DNA of 64,000 nt from Chlorobiota bacterium (GTDB taxonomy: Bacteria; Bacteroidota; Ignavibacteria; OLB7). The DNA is taken from contig JADJXR010000001.1 in NCBI GenBank assembly GCA_016710285.1, positions 3,536,501 to 3,600,500 of the forward strand, in the 5' to 3' direction. This document shows, piece after piece, positions 44,722 through 53,283 of the stretch. The translations under genes and the position numbers were made by a program. Each line of letters starts with the position of its first letter. Positions within the stretch are counted from its first letter, which is position 1. The notes beneath the pieces were generated by a model. The model made no database searches. It was given only the letters and a program-made list of their open reading frames with translations, and was not told where the DNA came from.

Positions 44722-46212
44722 ATGATGACGTTACGTGATGAACCAACGCTCCCGTTCCAGAACCTTGAACTTGTTCATGGCTGGGGCTTAAGCACCGATG
44801 CCGTGGGCTACGTCTTCCGCCCTTCCACGGTGGAGGGGATTCGGGAGGTTTTTGAGCTGGCGCAGCGCACCGGGCGGACGATTGCGTTCCGGGGGGCAGG
44901 GCGCAGCTACGGCGATGCGGCCTTGAATGCCGAGAACGTGGTGCTGGACCTTACCCGGTTCTGCCGAATCCTTGAATGGGACCCGCACACAGGGGTGATA
45001 AAAATGGAGTCGGGGGTGACGATCCGGCAACTGTGGGAGTACGCGCTTCCCGATGGATGGTGGCCCCCAATCGTTCCCGGGACAATGTTCCCAACGCTGG
45101 GCGGGTGCGCCAGCATGAACATCCACGGCAAAAACAACTTTGCGGTTGGCCCAATCGGCGACCATATTCTTGAGTTCGAACTGCTGCTTCCAACCGGCCA
45201 GCATCTAACTTGTTCGCGCCAAGAAAACCGCGACCTTTTCTACGCCGCCATTGGCGGGTTCGGGATGTTGGGCTGCTTCACCAGCATCACCCTGAAACTG
45301 AAGAACGTCTATTCCGGCTACTTGAACGTGAAGGCCATCAACGTCCCAAACCTTGATGCCATGATTCGGGAGCTTGAGCAACGGATGGACGCTGCCGATT
45401 ACTTAGTTGGGTGGATTGATGGATTGGCAGGGGGGAAGGGAATTGGGCGAGGGGTGATCCACGAAGCCAACTATCTGAAGCCTGGCCAGGACCCCAACCC
45501 CGCCCAGACCTTGCGGATCGAAAACCAACAGCTCCCCGACACCATTTTTGGATTGCTCCCAAAATCAACGCTTTGGCGGTTCATGCGGCCGTTTGTGAAC
45601 AACGTTGGGGTTCGGTTCATCAACATGGCAAAGTTTTATGCAAGCCGGTTGTTGGATCGCGGAAAAATCTTCCAGCAGTCCCATGCTGCGTTCGCTTTTC
45701 TGCTGGACTATGTTCCAAACTGGAAGCGATCCTACGGGCGGGGCGGGCTGATTCAATACCAAAGTTTCATTCCGGAAGCCACTGCTGCCGAGGCTTTTAA
45801 AGCCCAGCTGCGGCTGGCGCAGAAGGCAGGGTATCCGCCATATTTGGCAGTGTTCAAACGCCACCGCCGCGATAATTTCCTGATGACCCACAGCGTTGAT
45901 GGATACTCCCTGGCGTTGGATTTCAAAATCACCAAAAGGAACCGCGCCGCAATTTGGAAACTGGCCTCCCAGCTTGATGAGGTTGTCCTGAAAGCCGGCG
46001 GGCGGTTTTACTTCGCGAAGGATAGCACGCTTCATGCCGCCAGTGCCGAGCAATATCTTGGCCGCGAGGCGGTTGAGCAGTTCATGGCACTGAAACGCCG
46101 CTGCGACCCGAACGGGCTGCTGGAAACCAACCTTTACCGCCGCCTGTTCCCCGAATCGGAAGCGACGGCGAAACCAGAGGCACAGACCCAAGCCGGAACC
46201 GCCCAGCCATGA
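44722..46212 (+). CDS. FAD-binding oxidoreductase, DprE1-like
   Basis: A 496-residue VAO/GlcD-type flavoprotein resembling DprE1, the decaprenylphosphoryl-ribose oxidase of mycobacteria. The FAD-binding domain has IAFRGAGRSYGDAALN, the PGTMFPTLGGCASMNIHGKN loop and AIGGFGMLGCFTSITLKL. A substrate domain and a C-terminal RCDPNGLLETNLYRRLFP follow. With the SDR gene 10 nt upstream it forms a DprE2-DprE1 order, the reverse of the mycobacterial one. The lipid substrate is unproven. The stop overlaps the next start by four bases. Confidence 0.85.
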   Translation: MMTLRDEPTLPFQNLELVHGWGLSTDAVGYVFRPSTVEGIREVFELAQRTGRTIAFRGAGRSYGDAALNAENVVLDLTRFCRILEWDPHTGVIKMESGVTIRQLWEYALPDGWWPPIVPGTMFPTLGGCASMNIHGKNNFAVGPIGDHILEFELLLPTGQHLTCSRQENRDLFYAAIGGFGMLGCFTSITLKLKNVYSGYLNVKAINVPNLDAMIRELEQRMDAADYLVGWIDGLAGGKGIGRGVIHEANYLKPGQDPNPAQTLRIENQQLPDTIFGLLPKSTLWRFMRPFVNNVGVRFINMAKFYASRLLDRGKIFQQSHAAFAFLLDYVPNWKRSYGRGGLIQYQSFIPEATAAEAFKAQLRLAQKAGYPPYLAVFKRHRRDNFLMTHSVDGYSLALDFKITKRNRAAIWKLASQLDEVVLKAGGRFYFAKDSTLHAASAEQYLGREAVEQFMALKRRCDPNGLLETNLYRRLFPESEATAKPEAQTQAGTAQP

Positions 46213-46619
46213 AGGTGATCCCCACATTGCTTGGCACAGCGTTGCTGCTTCTGCTGCTGGCAACCAGCGGCTGCGATACCGATAACTGCGTTGACGTGGA
46301 GTGCGCCCCCACGCCGCCACCATTAACCGTTCTGGTGAAGGACTCGGCCACCTCCACCCGTTTCGTCACCGATGCGGAGGTGACGTTGTGGCGCGTGAGC
46401 GGAGCCGACACCGTGGCATTGGACACCTTGCTGCTCAGCGATTCCAGCTACGTGCTGAACGATGCTTCCGGGGTGCCGAATGCTCCATTATTGGTTCGCG
46501 CCATGCGTGGCCAGCGTTGCGGAAAGCAAAGCGGGCTTCAGCTGAGAATGGTGGAAGGGTGCTGCGGCTATCCGATTGTGGGAAGGGTTACGGTGGTGCT
46601 GGTGGATTCGTGTGGGTGA
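46209..46619 (+). CDS. Small lipoprotein
   Basis: 136 residues with a signal peptide and lipobox (LLLLATSGC). The mature part has eight cysteines, several paired (NCVDVEC, GCCGYP), and looks like a small beta-sandwich (PPLTVLVKDSATSTRFVTDAEV). No domain was recognised. It overlaps the DprE1-like stop (ATGA), so it is probably part of that unit. A hairpin terminator follows. Confidence 0.72.
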   Translation: MKVIPTLLGTALLLLLLATSGCDTDNCVDVECAPTPPPLTVLVKDSATSTRFVTDAEVTLWRVSGADTVALDTLLLSDSSYVLNDASGVPNAPLLVRAMRGQRCGKQSGLQLRMVEGCCGYPIVGRVTVVLVDSCG

Positions 46620-46647
46620 GACGAAAATCTTTTCTGGAAGAAACACC

Positions 46648-46677
46648 AACGCCGATGCAGCATCCTGCATCGGCGTT
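46648..46677. terminator. Hairpin between convergent genes
   Basis: A 13-bp perfect stem (46648-46660 with 46665-46677) and a 4-nt loop, centred between the lipoprotein gene (plus) and the DUF547 gene (minus); it could serve both strands. Confidence 0.65.
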
Positions 46678-46702
46678 GTGTTCTGGATGGTGAACCAGCG
46701 CG

Positions 46703-47464
46703 TTACTTCGAGTTCAACGTCCAATCGTATTCCAGCGACACGATCTTTGTTTGGGGGTTTGCCGTCAGCCCGGCTTTCATTTCGGCGGTGCCGTATTTCT
46801 TCACGAACTCCTTCAATCCTGCTTCCCCACCAAAATCCCCGCGGTACCACTCAAAAATTTTGGATAGGCTTAGCGTGCTCGTTGCTGCGTTGTAGCTGTT
46901 CTGCTTTCCGGCCAAGTAGGCTTTTGCGTTGCTGGCAAGAAGCGATTTCACATTCTTCCCGGTGTAGGCTTTGTTGATAATCGGCGGGCAGCTTCGGGCG
47001 GCGCAGACCAATCCAAAGTGGATCAGCGGCTCCTTGAAATTCTTCCGAATGATGTCGTTCTCAATCTGGTTCAGCGTTAGCGAGCGCCCGGCGATCTTGA
47101 ATTTTTTGGCATCGAAGAAGCCTTTCACATCGGTCGGCTTCCGCATCCCTGGATTGTCCAGCACGTTCTTGATTGTTGAGGCGTTGTAGGCGTTAATCCA
47201 GAATGCAAGCTGTTCGTTGCTGGTAAGGCCCATCGGTTCGGCCGTTTGCAATGCGGATAAATAGGCGGCGAACGCCGCGTTCCCTTTGAACTTCCCGTAA
47301 TCAACTTTCCCCCCCGATACCGCTTGGCTTAGCAGGGTGTTGAATGCTGAATGGTCGAATGTTCCCCCCCCCGCAATCGCTACGCCGACGGTAGCAACGG
47401 TGAACAGGTGGAGCAGAAGAACAACCTGTTGTAGGCGTGTCGGCTTGGTTCGTAAACTGGTCAT
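46703..47464 (-). CDS. Exported DUF547 protein
   Basis: 253 residues, with a hydrophobic N-terminal signal (VVLLLHLFTVATVGVAIAGG) and a DUF547 domain: NEQLAFWINAYNASTI, LTLNQIENDIIRKNFKEP, HFGLVCAARSCPPI and LSKIFEWYRGDFGG. The conserved Cys and His residues suggest an enzyme-like fold, but the family function is unknown. It is probably periplasmic. It is divergent from ribH across an 88-nt spacer. Confidence 0.9.
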   Translation of the reverse strand: MTSLRTKPTRLQQVVLLLHLFTVATVGVAIAGGGTFDHSAFNTLLSQAVSGGKVDYGKFKGNAAFAAYLSALQTAEPMGLTSNEQLAFWINAYNASTIKNVLDNPGMRKPTDVKGFFDAKKFKIAGRSLTLNQIENDIIRKNFKEPLIHFGLVCAARSCPPIINKAYTGKNVKSLLASNAKAYLAGKQNSYNAATSTLSLSKIFEWYRGDFGGEAGLKEFVKKYGTAEMKAGLTANPQTKIVSLEYDWTLNSK

Positions 47465-47552
47465 GGCCTTATCGTTATATTGGCTGTTGATGATGCGCGG
47501 TTGCTGCGTCGTCCAAATCGTGGTTCAAGTTTAGCCAGAAGATCCTTACGCT

Positions 47553-48017
47553 ATGCCAAAAATTTTGGAAGGTTCGTTGAACGCCAGCGGCTACCGTTTT
47601 GCGGTGGCTGTCAGCCGCTGGAATGATTTTATCACCCGCCGGTTGCTGGAGGGCGCGTTGGAGTGCATCCGAATGCACGGTGGAGACGTTGACGCGGTGA
47701 CAGTGGCGTATGTCCCGGGGGCGTTTGAGCTTCCGTTGGCCGCCAAGCGATTGGCCGAATCGGGCAACTACGACGCGGTGATTGTGCTTGGTGCCGTGAT
47801 TCGCGGCGGAACCCCCCATTTCAACTATGTTGCCGGGGAAGCGGTGAAAGGGATCAGCAACGCCATGATGGCCACCAACATCCCCTGCACCTTTGGCGTG
47901 CTGACGGTGGACACCATCGAGCAAGCCATTGAACGCGCAGGAACCAAAGCCGGAAACAAAGGCTGGGAAGCAGCGCAAACCGCGATTGAAATGGTTGGGT
48001 TGCTGAAACAACTTTAA
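47553..48017 (+). CDS. ribH: 6,7-dimethyl-8-ribityllumazine synthase
   Basis: A 154-residue lumazine synthase, the penultimate step of riboflavin synthesis. Motifs are FAVAVSRWNDFIT, YVPGAFELPLAAKRLA, VLGAVIRGGTPHFNYV with the active-site His, and IPCTFGVLTVDTIEQA. The family usually has Asp after His-Phe; here it is Asn. It stands apart from ribD, which is 15 kb downstream. No FMN riboswitch was recognised in the short upstream region. Confidence 0.95.
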   Translation: MPKILEGSLNASGYRFAVAVSRWNDFITRRLLEGALECIRMHGGDVDAVTVAYVPGAFELPLAAKRLAESGNYDAVIVLGAVIRGGTPHFNYVAGEAVKGISNAMMATNIPCTFGVLTVDTIEQAIERAGTKAGNKGWEAAQTAIEMVGLLKQL

Positions 48018-48152
48018 CACCGCCCCTAAACACCAACCCACACGGTTTGTTCCCCGTTCACCCCAAACTTTTGCCTTGCATTGCCGGTGGGATTTCAGTT
48101 GGTTCGCCCCATCCACTCAATGCCAGTACGGCTGCTCTCACTTTTTGGATCT

Positions 48153-50453
48153 ATGATGCTTCACACTTCCCTTGATGTATCCCGCCGCCGGGGTGCGTTC
48201 TTGGCCGGGATCTGCTTGTTCCTGATTGGCTCCGCTGCCGTTTCGTTTGCCCAAACCGCGCCGGTCTGGAAGGCCTACAGCTCCATGCGAACCGTCTTGG
48301 GCGCAACGTTCGATGCCGATGGAGGGGTCTGGGCCGCCACCACTGGCGGTGTCTTCCGCTACGACCCGGCTGCCGATTCCTTCGCCACCTTCCGCACCAC
48401 CGAAGGGCTTCTGCGGTTGACGGCCCTTGCCGTGGGCTACGATGACGATTCCAAAACACTCTATGTTGGCTCCGACAACGGAGCCATCAGCATCTATCAC
48501 ACAGCGGAGCAGCGTTGGAGCTACTCCACCGAGATCAGCACGATCAGCCGCCCCGATAAAAAGATCACCGGCTTCCGCTTCCACAACGGAAAAACCTACG
48601 TGCTGACGGCTTTCGGGGTCGCAGTCTATAATCCAGCCGACAGCACTTTCGGCGATAGCTACACCCGCTTCGGGAACCTTCCTCCGTTCCTTCCCGCCCA
48701 CGACATCCTTTTTTTCAACGACACTATCTGGGTTGCTAGCGAGTTCGGGCTGGCATGGGCGCCGGAGCGTGGCAAGGTTCTGACCGACCCGAAATCATGG
48801 GCGGTTGCTGGCTTGCAAGAAGGGCTTTCGGACACCACGTACGGCCTTGCCGTTGCTGGCGGAAATCTTCAGATAGCCACCGGACGCGGCGTGTTCCAAC
48901 GGATTGATGGCACGTTCCAACGCCGTGGCGATCTTCCTCCAGTTCCTTTCCACCTTACGCAGTCCGCAAACGTGGCGATCGCCTGGTCCGGAGCCAACCT
49001 GTTCCGGTTCAACGACACCACTGCATCGTTCCGGCAAATTCAAAGTGCGGAAACCGAGATTCAACACGCTGCCGCCGCGCCCAACGGCACGTTTGCCCTT
49101 ACCACAAACCGCGATGGCCTTGCCATTCCGGTTGCCGATACCTTGCGCTACCTGTTCCCAAATTCTCCGGTGTCGAACGCTTTTGCCAGCTTGGTGAAAG
49201 GGAAGGGGGGAAGCATTTGGGTGGGCACCGCAACCAGTGGGGGCGATGGTCGCGGCCTAAGCAAACTAAGCAACGAAGTCTGGGAAACATTCGCCTTCCC
49301 AACCACGCCGGACCTCCCCTCGAACAACAGCTGGAACATTGGCAATGGAGCCGACAGCACGGTGTGGGTGGGGCTGTTCCCGGGCGGATTCCTGCGGATT
49401 GGCGAAGAAGGATGGAAGCTCTACAACGCCCAGAACTCCCCGCTGATTGGAATTAATGGGAGCGAAAAAACGTACGTCATTGGCGCGGGTGCCGCCGAGC
49501 ATAACGGAAGAACATGGCTGGTAAACTGGGACAACACCTCGGCGATTGGACCGGTGCTGGTGGCGCAGCTTCGCCCGGGCGAGCAGTCGCCCGATGGCAG
49601 CGGGTTTGTTAGCTACCGAAGCCCATTCCCACGCACCTACCGTTACATTGCCATTGACCGCAACGGGACGAAGTGGCTGGGGGCCGATGGGAGCTTAAGC
49701 CTTCAAGGATTGCAATGGTTCCGCGACACCGGTTCGGCCCCGGCAACCAACCGTGGCATCTGGGGGATTATCACCACAAACGACGGGCTTCCATCAAACC
49801 AGCAATCGGCGTTGCTGGTGGACCCCGACGGCGAAGTCTGGATTGGAACGCCCTCTGGGCTGGTGGTGCTGGTGAACCCTTCGTTCATGCTGAATCGTGG
49901 GCGGCCAACGTTCCGCACCGTGCGTGCGCTGCGCGATGTTGGTATCCGCGCCATTGCCGTTGATGCCTTGAACCGCAAATGGGTCGGGACCGATCAAGGG
50001 GTCTATCTGATGAGCCTTGACGGCACCGAATTGCTGGAACGATACACCGTTGATAACTCCCCATTGGTGGATAATTCTGTTAGATCAATTCTTACGGATT
50101 ACGCCACGGGTGATGTTTATATTGGCACCGCAAATGGCATGAACAGGGTGTCAACGCCAGCAGTGGAGTCGCCGGAGACGGCCACCTCAATTGTTGCCTC
50201 ACCTCAGCCGTTTATTGTGCCAGCCAACCAGCCGCTTCGCCTGTCTGGGCTTCCTGCCGATGCTTCGGTGAAAATCTTGACGGTGAGTGGCGTGCTTGTT
50301 CGGCAATTTCAATCCCCCGGCGGGGCTGTTGCCTTCTGGGATGGTTTTGATGATAACGGCAAAATGGTTCCCAGCGGCATCTATCTGGTGGCTGCCGGAA
50401 CCGAGCAAGGAGAACAAACCGTGGTTGGTAAAATTGCGGTAATCCAGCAATAG
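48153..50453 (+). CDS. PorZ-like two-propeller exported protein (T9SS)
   Basis: 766 residues with a signal peptide (GAFLAGICLFLIGSAAVSFAQ). The mature start WKAYSSMRTVLGATFDADGGVW, followed by blades such as GGVFRYDPA, LYVGSDNGAISIYH and KITGFRFHNGKTYVLTAFGV, resembles PorZ, the surface component of the T9SS attachment complex. Later blades include DGEVWIGTPSGLV and DVYIGTANGMNRV. The C-terminus is FlgD/CTD-like (WDGFDDNGKMVPSGIYLV). Two-component-regulator-type propellers are the main alternative. ATG 48153 is chosen because it gives a normal signal peptide. Confidence 0.8.
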   Translation: MMLHTSLDVSRRRGAFLAGICLFLIGSAAVSFAQTAPVWKAYSSMRTVLGATFDADGGVWAATTGGVFRYDPAADSFATFRTTEGLLRLTALAVGYDDDSKTLYVGSDNGAISIYHTAEQRWSYSTEISTISRPDKKITGFRFHNGKTYVLTAFGVAVYNPADSTFGDSYTRFGNLPPFLPAHDILFFNDTIWVASEFGLAWAPERGKVLTDPKSWAVAGLQEGLSDTTYGLAVAGGNLQIATGRGVFQRIDGTFQRRGDLPPVPFHLTQSANVAIAWSGANLFRFNDTTASFRQIQSAETEIQHAAAAPNGTFALTTNRDGLAIPVADTLRYLFPNSPVSNAFASLVKGKGGSIWVGTATSGGDGRGLSKLSNEVWETFAFPTTPDLPSNNSWNIGNGADSTVWVGLFPGGFLRIGEEGWKLYNAQNSPLIGINGSEKTYVIGAGAAEHNGRTWLVNWDNTSAIGPVLVAQLRPGEQSPDGSGFVSYRSPFPRTYRYIAIDRNGTKWLGADGSLSLQGLQWFRDTGSAPATNRGIWGIITTNDGLPSNQQSALLVDPDGEVWIGTPSGLVVLVNPSFMLNRGRPTFRTVRALRDVGIRAIAVDALNRKWVGTDQGVYLMSLDGTELLERYTVDNSPLVDNSVRSILTDYATGDVYIGTANGMNRVSTPAVESPETATSIVASPQPFIVPANQPLRLSGLPADASVKILTVSGVLVRQFQSPGGAVAFWDGFDDNGKMVPSGIYLVAAGTEQGEQTVVGKIAVIQQ

Positions 50454-50516
50454 CGTTGCACCCAGCAGCATTGCCTGAACAGAAACGTTTCGATCAAAAA
50501 AACAAGGGGACTGCAA

Positions 50517-50813
50517 GTGGAAAACAATCGTGATGAAGTTTTTTCCCGGCGCGTGCGTGCTGGCAAACGAACCTACTTTGTGGACGTTCGTTCGACTCGC
50601 TCCGGCCATGATTACTACCTGACCATTACCGAAAGCAAACGCAGCGCAGAAGGTGAAGAAAAAGAGAAATTCAAAATCTTCCTCTATAAGGAGGACTTTG
50701 AGAAGTTCCGTGCAGCACTGAACGAAGCCCTGGATTTCGTTTATCAGGAACTTGCCAAAATCAACGCGCTTCCACGCCAGCGCGAGAACTACGTCGAAGA
50801 AAACGAAGCGTAG
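50517..50813 (+). CDS. PUR-type nucleic-acid-binding protein (DUF3276)
   Basis: A 98-residue protein of the DUF3276/PUR family, which is characteristic of Bacteroidota and relatives. It contains FSRRVRAGKRTYFVDVRST, YYLTITESKR and FLYKEDFEKFRAALNEALDFV, matching the PUR repeat fold that binds single-stranded nucleic acid. The start is GTG 50517 with AAGGGGA upstream. The C-terminus is acidic. The cellular target is unknown. Confidence 0.88.
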   Translation: MENNRDEVFSRRVRAGKRTYFVDVRSTRSGHDYYLTITESKRSAEGEEKEKFKIFLYKEDFEKFRAALNEALDFVYQELAKINALPRQRENYVEENEA

Positions 50814-50966
50814 CACGGTATTTCCCCACTACGCGTATGATGTATATCCAACAACTCCACGCATCATTCGGTTGGTGTGTGGAGTTCTTGTTTCCGGTGG
50901 GGGATTCCACGCCGAAACATTTGGCTTGCTGCCGTGCCGTGAACATCCATCATCCATAATCGAGAG

Positions 50967-51722
50967 ATGTCCAGTATCCTTCTTTTTGCTTCCCCAATTC
51001 ATGCTGCCGAGCTGGCATTGGCGATTGCCCCCGAGCATCAACTGCTCCTTTGGGACGACGGCCTGGACCCCGCTGCCGCCGCTGCAATCCCCGAGCGCAT
51101 CGTTCGGATTGAATCAACGTCGCAGCTTCCCGCGGACCTTTCCGCCATTGTTGAACTTTCCTGCGTTGACGATGGCCAGAAGCACAGCAATCTTGGGTTC
51201 ATCGGCCAGATTGCCCAGCCGCAAACCCTTATCCTGAGCAACACCCTGACGATGACCGCAACCGCCGCCGCCTCGCTGATGGGAGGGGGATTTCCGGTGG
51301 TTGGGTTCAGCTTCTTGCCGTCGGTGTTCGGCGCGGCATCGCTGGTGGAGCTTGCGCCTTCCCTTCAGATTGCGCAATCAAACAGGGAGGGCGTGGTGCA
51401 GAATGCCCGCCAGCTGTTTGCACGCGATGCAGAAGTGGTGGAAGATCGGCTTGGCTTGGTCTCGGCACGGGTGCTGGCAATGGTGATTAACGAGGCCGCG
51501 TTCGCGCTGATGGAAGGGGTTGCTTCCCCCGCCGACATTGACACCGCGATGAAGCTGGGAACCAACTATCCCCAAGGTCCCCTTGCCTGGGCCGACCGCA
51601 TCGGGCCCGATGTGGTGCTGGCGTTGCTGGAAGCCCTTTGGCAGGAGTACCGCGAAGAACGCTACCGCCCCTGCGTGCTGCTGCGCCAGCTTGCCCGCGC
51701 CAACAAACCCTTCCATGCCTGA
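50967..51722 (+). CDS. Degenerate 3-hydroxyacyl-CoA dehydrogenase-like protein
   Basis: A 251-residue homologue of 3-hydroxyacyl-CoA dehydrogenases. The C-terminal domain is well kept (VLAMVINEAAFALMEGVASPADIDTAMKLG, PQGPLAWADRIG). The NAD-binding GxGxxG is absent: the N-terminus reads LLFASPIHAAELALA. The catalytic His of the family HFFNP motif is replaced (GFSFLP), and the Asn in the usual GFVSNR motif is Ala (GLVSAR). It therefore looks catalytically inactive or changed. It sits 71 nt upstream of a thiolase, the normal neighbour of an active enzyme. Confidence 0.75.
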   Translation: MSSILLFASPIHAAELALAIAPEHQLLLWDDGLDPAAAAAIPERIVRIESTSQLPADLSAIVELSCVDDGQKHSNLGFIGQIAQPQTLILSNTLTMTATAAASLMGGGFPVVGFSFLPSVFGAASLVELAPSLQIAQSNREGVVQNARQLFARDAEVVEDRLGLVSARVLAMVINEAAFALMEGVASPADIDTAMKLGTNYPQGPLAWADRIGPDVVLALLEALWQEYREERYRPCVLLRQLARANKPFHA

Positions 51723-51793
51723 AACGCTTGCTCCTGAAGTCGGTTCGCTTGCGCCGTTCCATCAACTTTAACCACAGAAAACCAACCGTGACC

Positions 51794-53005
51794 ATGTCCG
51801 AAGCATACATCGTTTCCCCGCTCCGAACTCCAGTAGGAAAATATGGCGGCGCGCTCTCCGCCGTCCGTGCCGATGACCTTGCCGCCCTTGTGGTTCGCAC
51901 CGTTGTTGAACGCGCCGGGGTTCCCCCCGAAGCCATCAACGATGTGATTCTGGGCTGCGCAAACCAAGCCGGCGAGGACAACCGCAACGTGGCACGCATG
52001 GCGGTGCTGCTGGCCGGGCTTCCGCAAAGCGTTCCGGCAACCACCATCAACCGCTTGTGCGGCTCGGCATTGGATGCGGTGATTGCTGCCGCCCGTGCGG
52101 TCCGTTCCGGCGAAGCTGATCTGGTGATTGCTGGCGGGGTGGAGGTGATGTCGCGCGCGCCGTATGTCCTGCCGAAAAACGTTTCCGGCGGGGCAATGTT
52201 CGGCAATCTTACCGCCTACGATACCGCCCTGGGGTGGCGTTTCCCGAATGCAAAAATGGAGGCGATGTTCCCGCTGGAGCAGATGGGGGAGACCGCCGAA
52301 AACGTTGCCGAGAAATGGGCCATCAGCCGCCAGGAGCAGGATGAGTTCGCGCTCCGTTCGCACCACGCAGCGGTGGATGCCTGGGAAGCCGGGCGTTACG
52401 ACGACACGGTGATCCCCGTGGAAATCCCGCAGAAAAAAGGTGACCCCATTGTTGTCCGCCGCGACGAAACGCCGCGAAAAGATACCTCGGTGGAAAAACT
52501 TGCCACGCTGAAACCAGCCTTCCGCAAAGGGGGAAGCGTTACCCCGGGGAACTCTAGCAGCCTGAACGACGGTGCGGGCGCGCTGATTGTGGCCAGCCAA
52601 CGCGCCGTGGAAGAATACGGCCTGAAGCCAATCCTGAAATATGTTTCGGGTGGGGTGGCGGGGGTTGATCCTCGGTTCATGGGAATCGGGCCGGTTCCGG
52701 CAACCCACAAGGCTCTTGCCACCGCCGGGCTAACGCTTGACCAGATTGATCTTATCGAGCTGAACGAAGCCTTTGCCTCGCAGTCCATCGCGGTGATTCG
52801 GGAACTGGGGTTGGACCTCAGCAAGGTGAACGTGAATGGCGGGGCGATTGCCCTGGGCCACCCGCTGGGGATGTCGGGCGTGCGGCTGATTGCCACGCTT
52901 GGAAGCGAAATGGCGCGCCGCCCCAACAGCCGCTACGGCCTTGCCACCATGTGCATTGGAGTAGGCCAGGGGATTAGCGCGATTTTTGAGAAAGTGCAGG
53001 GGTGA
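51794..53005 (+). CDS. Acetyl-CoA acyltransferase (thiolase)
   Basis: A 403-residue thiolase of the PaaJ/PcaF/FadA type. It has the N-terminal IVSPLRTPVGKYGG, the acyl-accepting Cys in INRLCGSALDAV, the GGVEVMSRAPY segment, the NEAFASQS motif, the catalytic His in GGAIALGHPLG and the second Cys in ATMCIGVGQG. It cleaves 3-oxoacyl-CoA or condenses acetyl-CoA; direction and chain length are not decided. ATG 51794 is chosen from the family start. It follows the degenerate dehydrogenase gene on the same strand. Confidence 0.95.
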   Translation: MSEAYIVSPLRTPVGKYGGALSAVRADDLAALVVRTVVERAGVPPEAINDVILGCANQAGEDNRNVARMAVLLAGLPQSVPATTINRLCGSALDAVIAAARAVRSGEADLVIAGGVEVMSRAPYVLPKNVSGGAMFGNLTAYDTALGWRFPNAKMEAMFPLEQMGETAENVAEKWAISRQEQDEFALRSHHAAVDAWEAGRYDDTVIPVEIPQKKGDPIVVRRDETPRKDTSVEKLATLKPAFRKGGSVTPGNSSSLNDGAGALIVASQRAVEEYGLKPILKYVSGGVAGVDPRFMGIGPVPATHKALATAGLTLDQIDLIELNEAFASQSIAVIRELGLDLSKVNVNGGAIALGHPLGMSGVRLIATLGSEMARRPNSRYGLATMCIGVGQGISAIFEKVQG

Positions 53006-53037
53006 AAGCCCCGAAACATCAGGGTTGCGACTACACA

Positions 53038-53129
53038 GGTAGCCGCCCCGACCTCCGTCGGGGTTGATAAAAGGTCTTTAGCCTTCGGTGTCATCTGACT
53101 GGGCCCCGATAAAGATCGTGGCCGCTACC
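53038..53129. repeat. REP-like palindromic element, copy 1
   Basis: Begins GGTAGC and ends GCTACC. It holds hairpin CCCCGAC/GTCGGGG (53046-53063), a TCTTTAG loop unit, and a CCCCGAT-loop-ATC hairpin with one stem mismatch. The convergent spacer 53006-53283 contains only these repeats. Confidence 0.8.
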
Positions 53130-53151
53130 GTTCCGAAACTGCTGCCGCACA

Positions 53152-53233
53152 GGTAGCCGAAGGTCTTTAGCCTTCGGTGTCTTAGCCTTCGGCGTCATCT
53201 GACTGGGCCCCGATAAAGATCGGGGCCGCTACC
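53152..53233. repeat. REP-like palindromic element, copy 2
   Basis: Begins GGTAGC and ends GCTACC. It holds the hairpin CCGAAGG/CCTTCGG with loop TCTTTAG (53157-53177), a CTTAGCC-CTTCGG remnant, and the perfect hairpin CCCCGAT/ATCGGGG with loop AAAG (53208-53225). A fragment of a third copy (GATCGGGGTCGCTACC) ends at 53257. Confidence 0.8.
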
Positions 53234-53283
53234 GTTTCGACAGATCGGGGTCGCTACCACCGGTGTCAACGTTGCACCGCTAT

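Noticed and set aside
47465..47552. FMN riboswitch upstream of ribH
   Set aside because: The spacer is only 88 nt and no RFN-type conserved stems were recognised.
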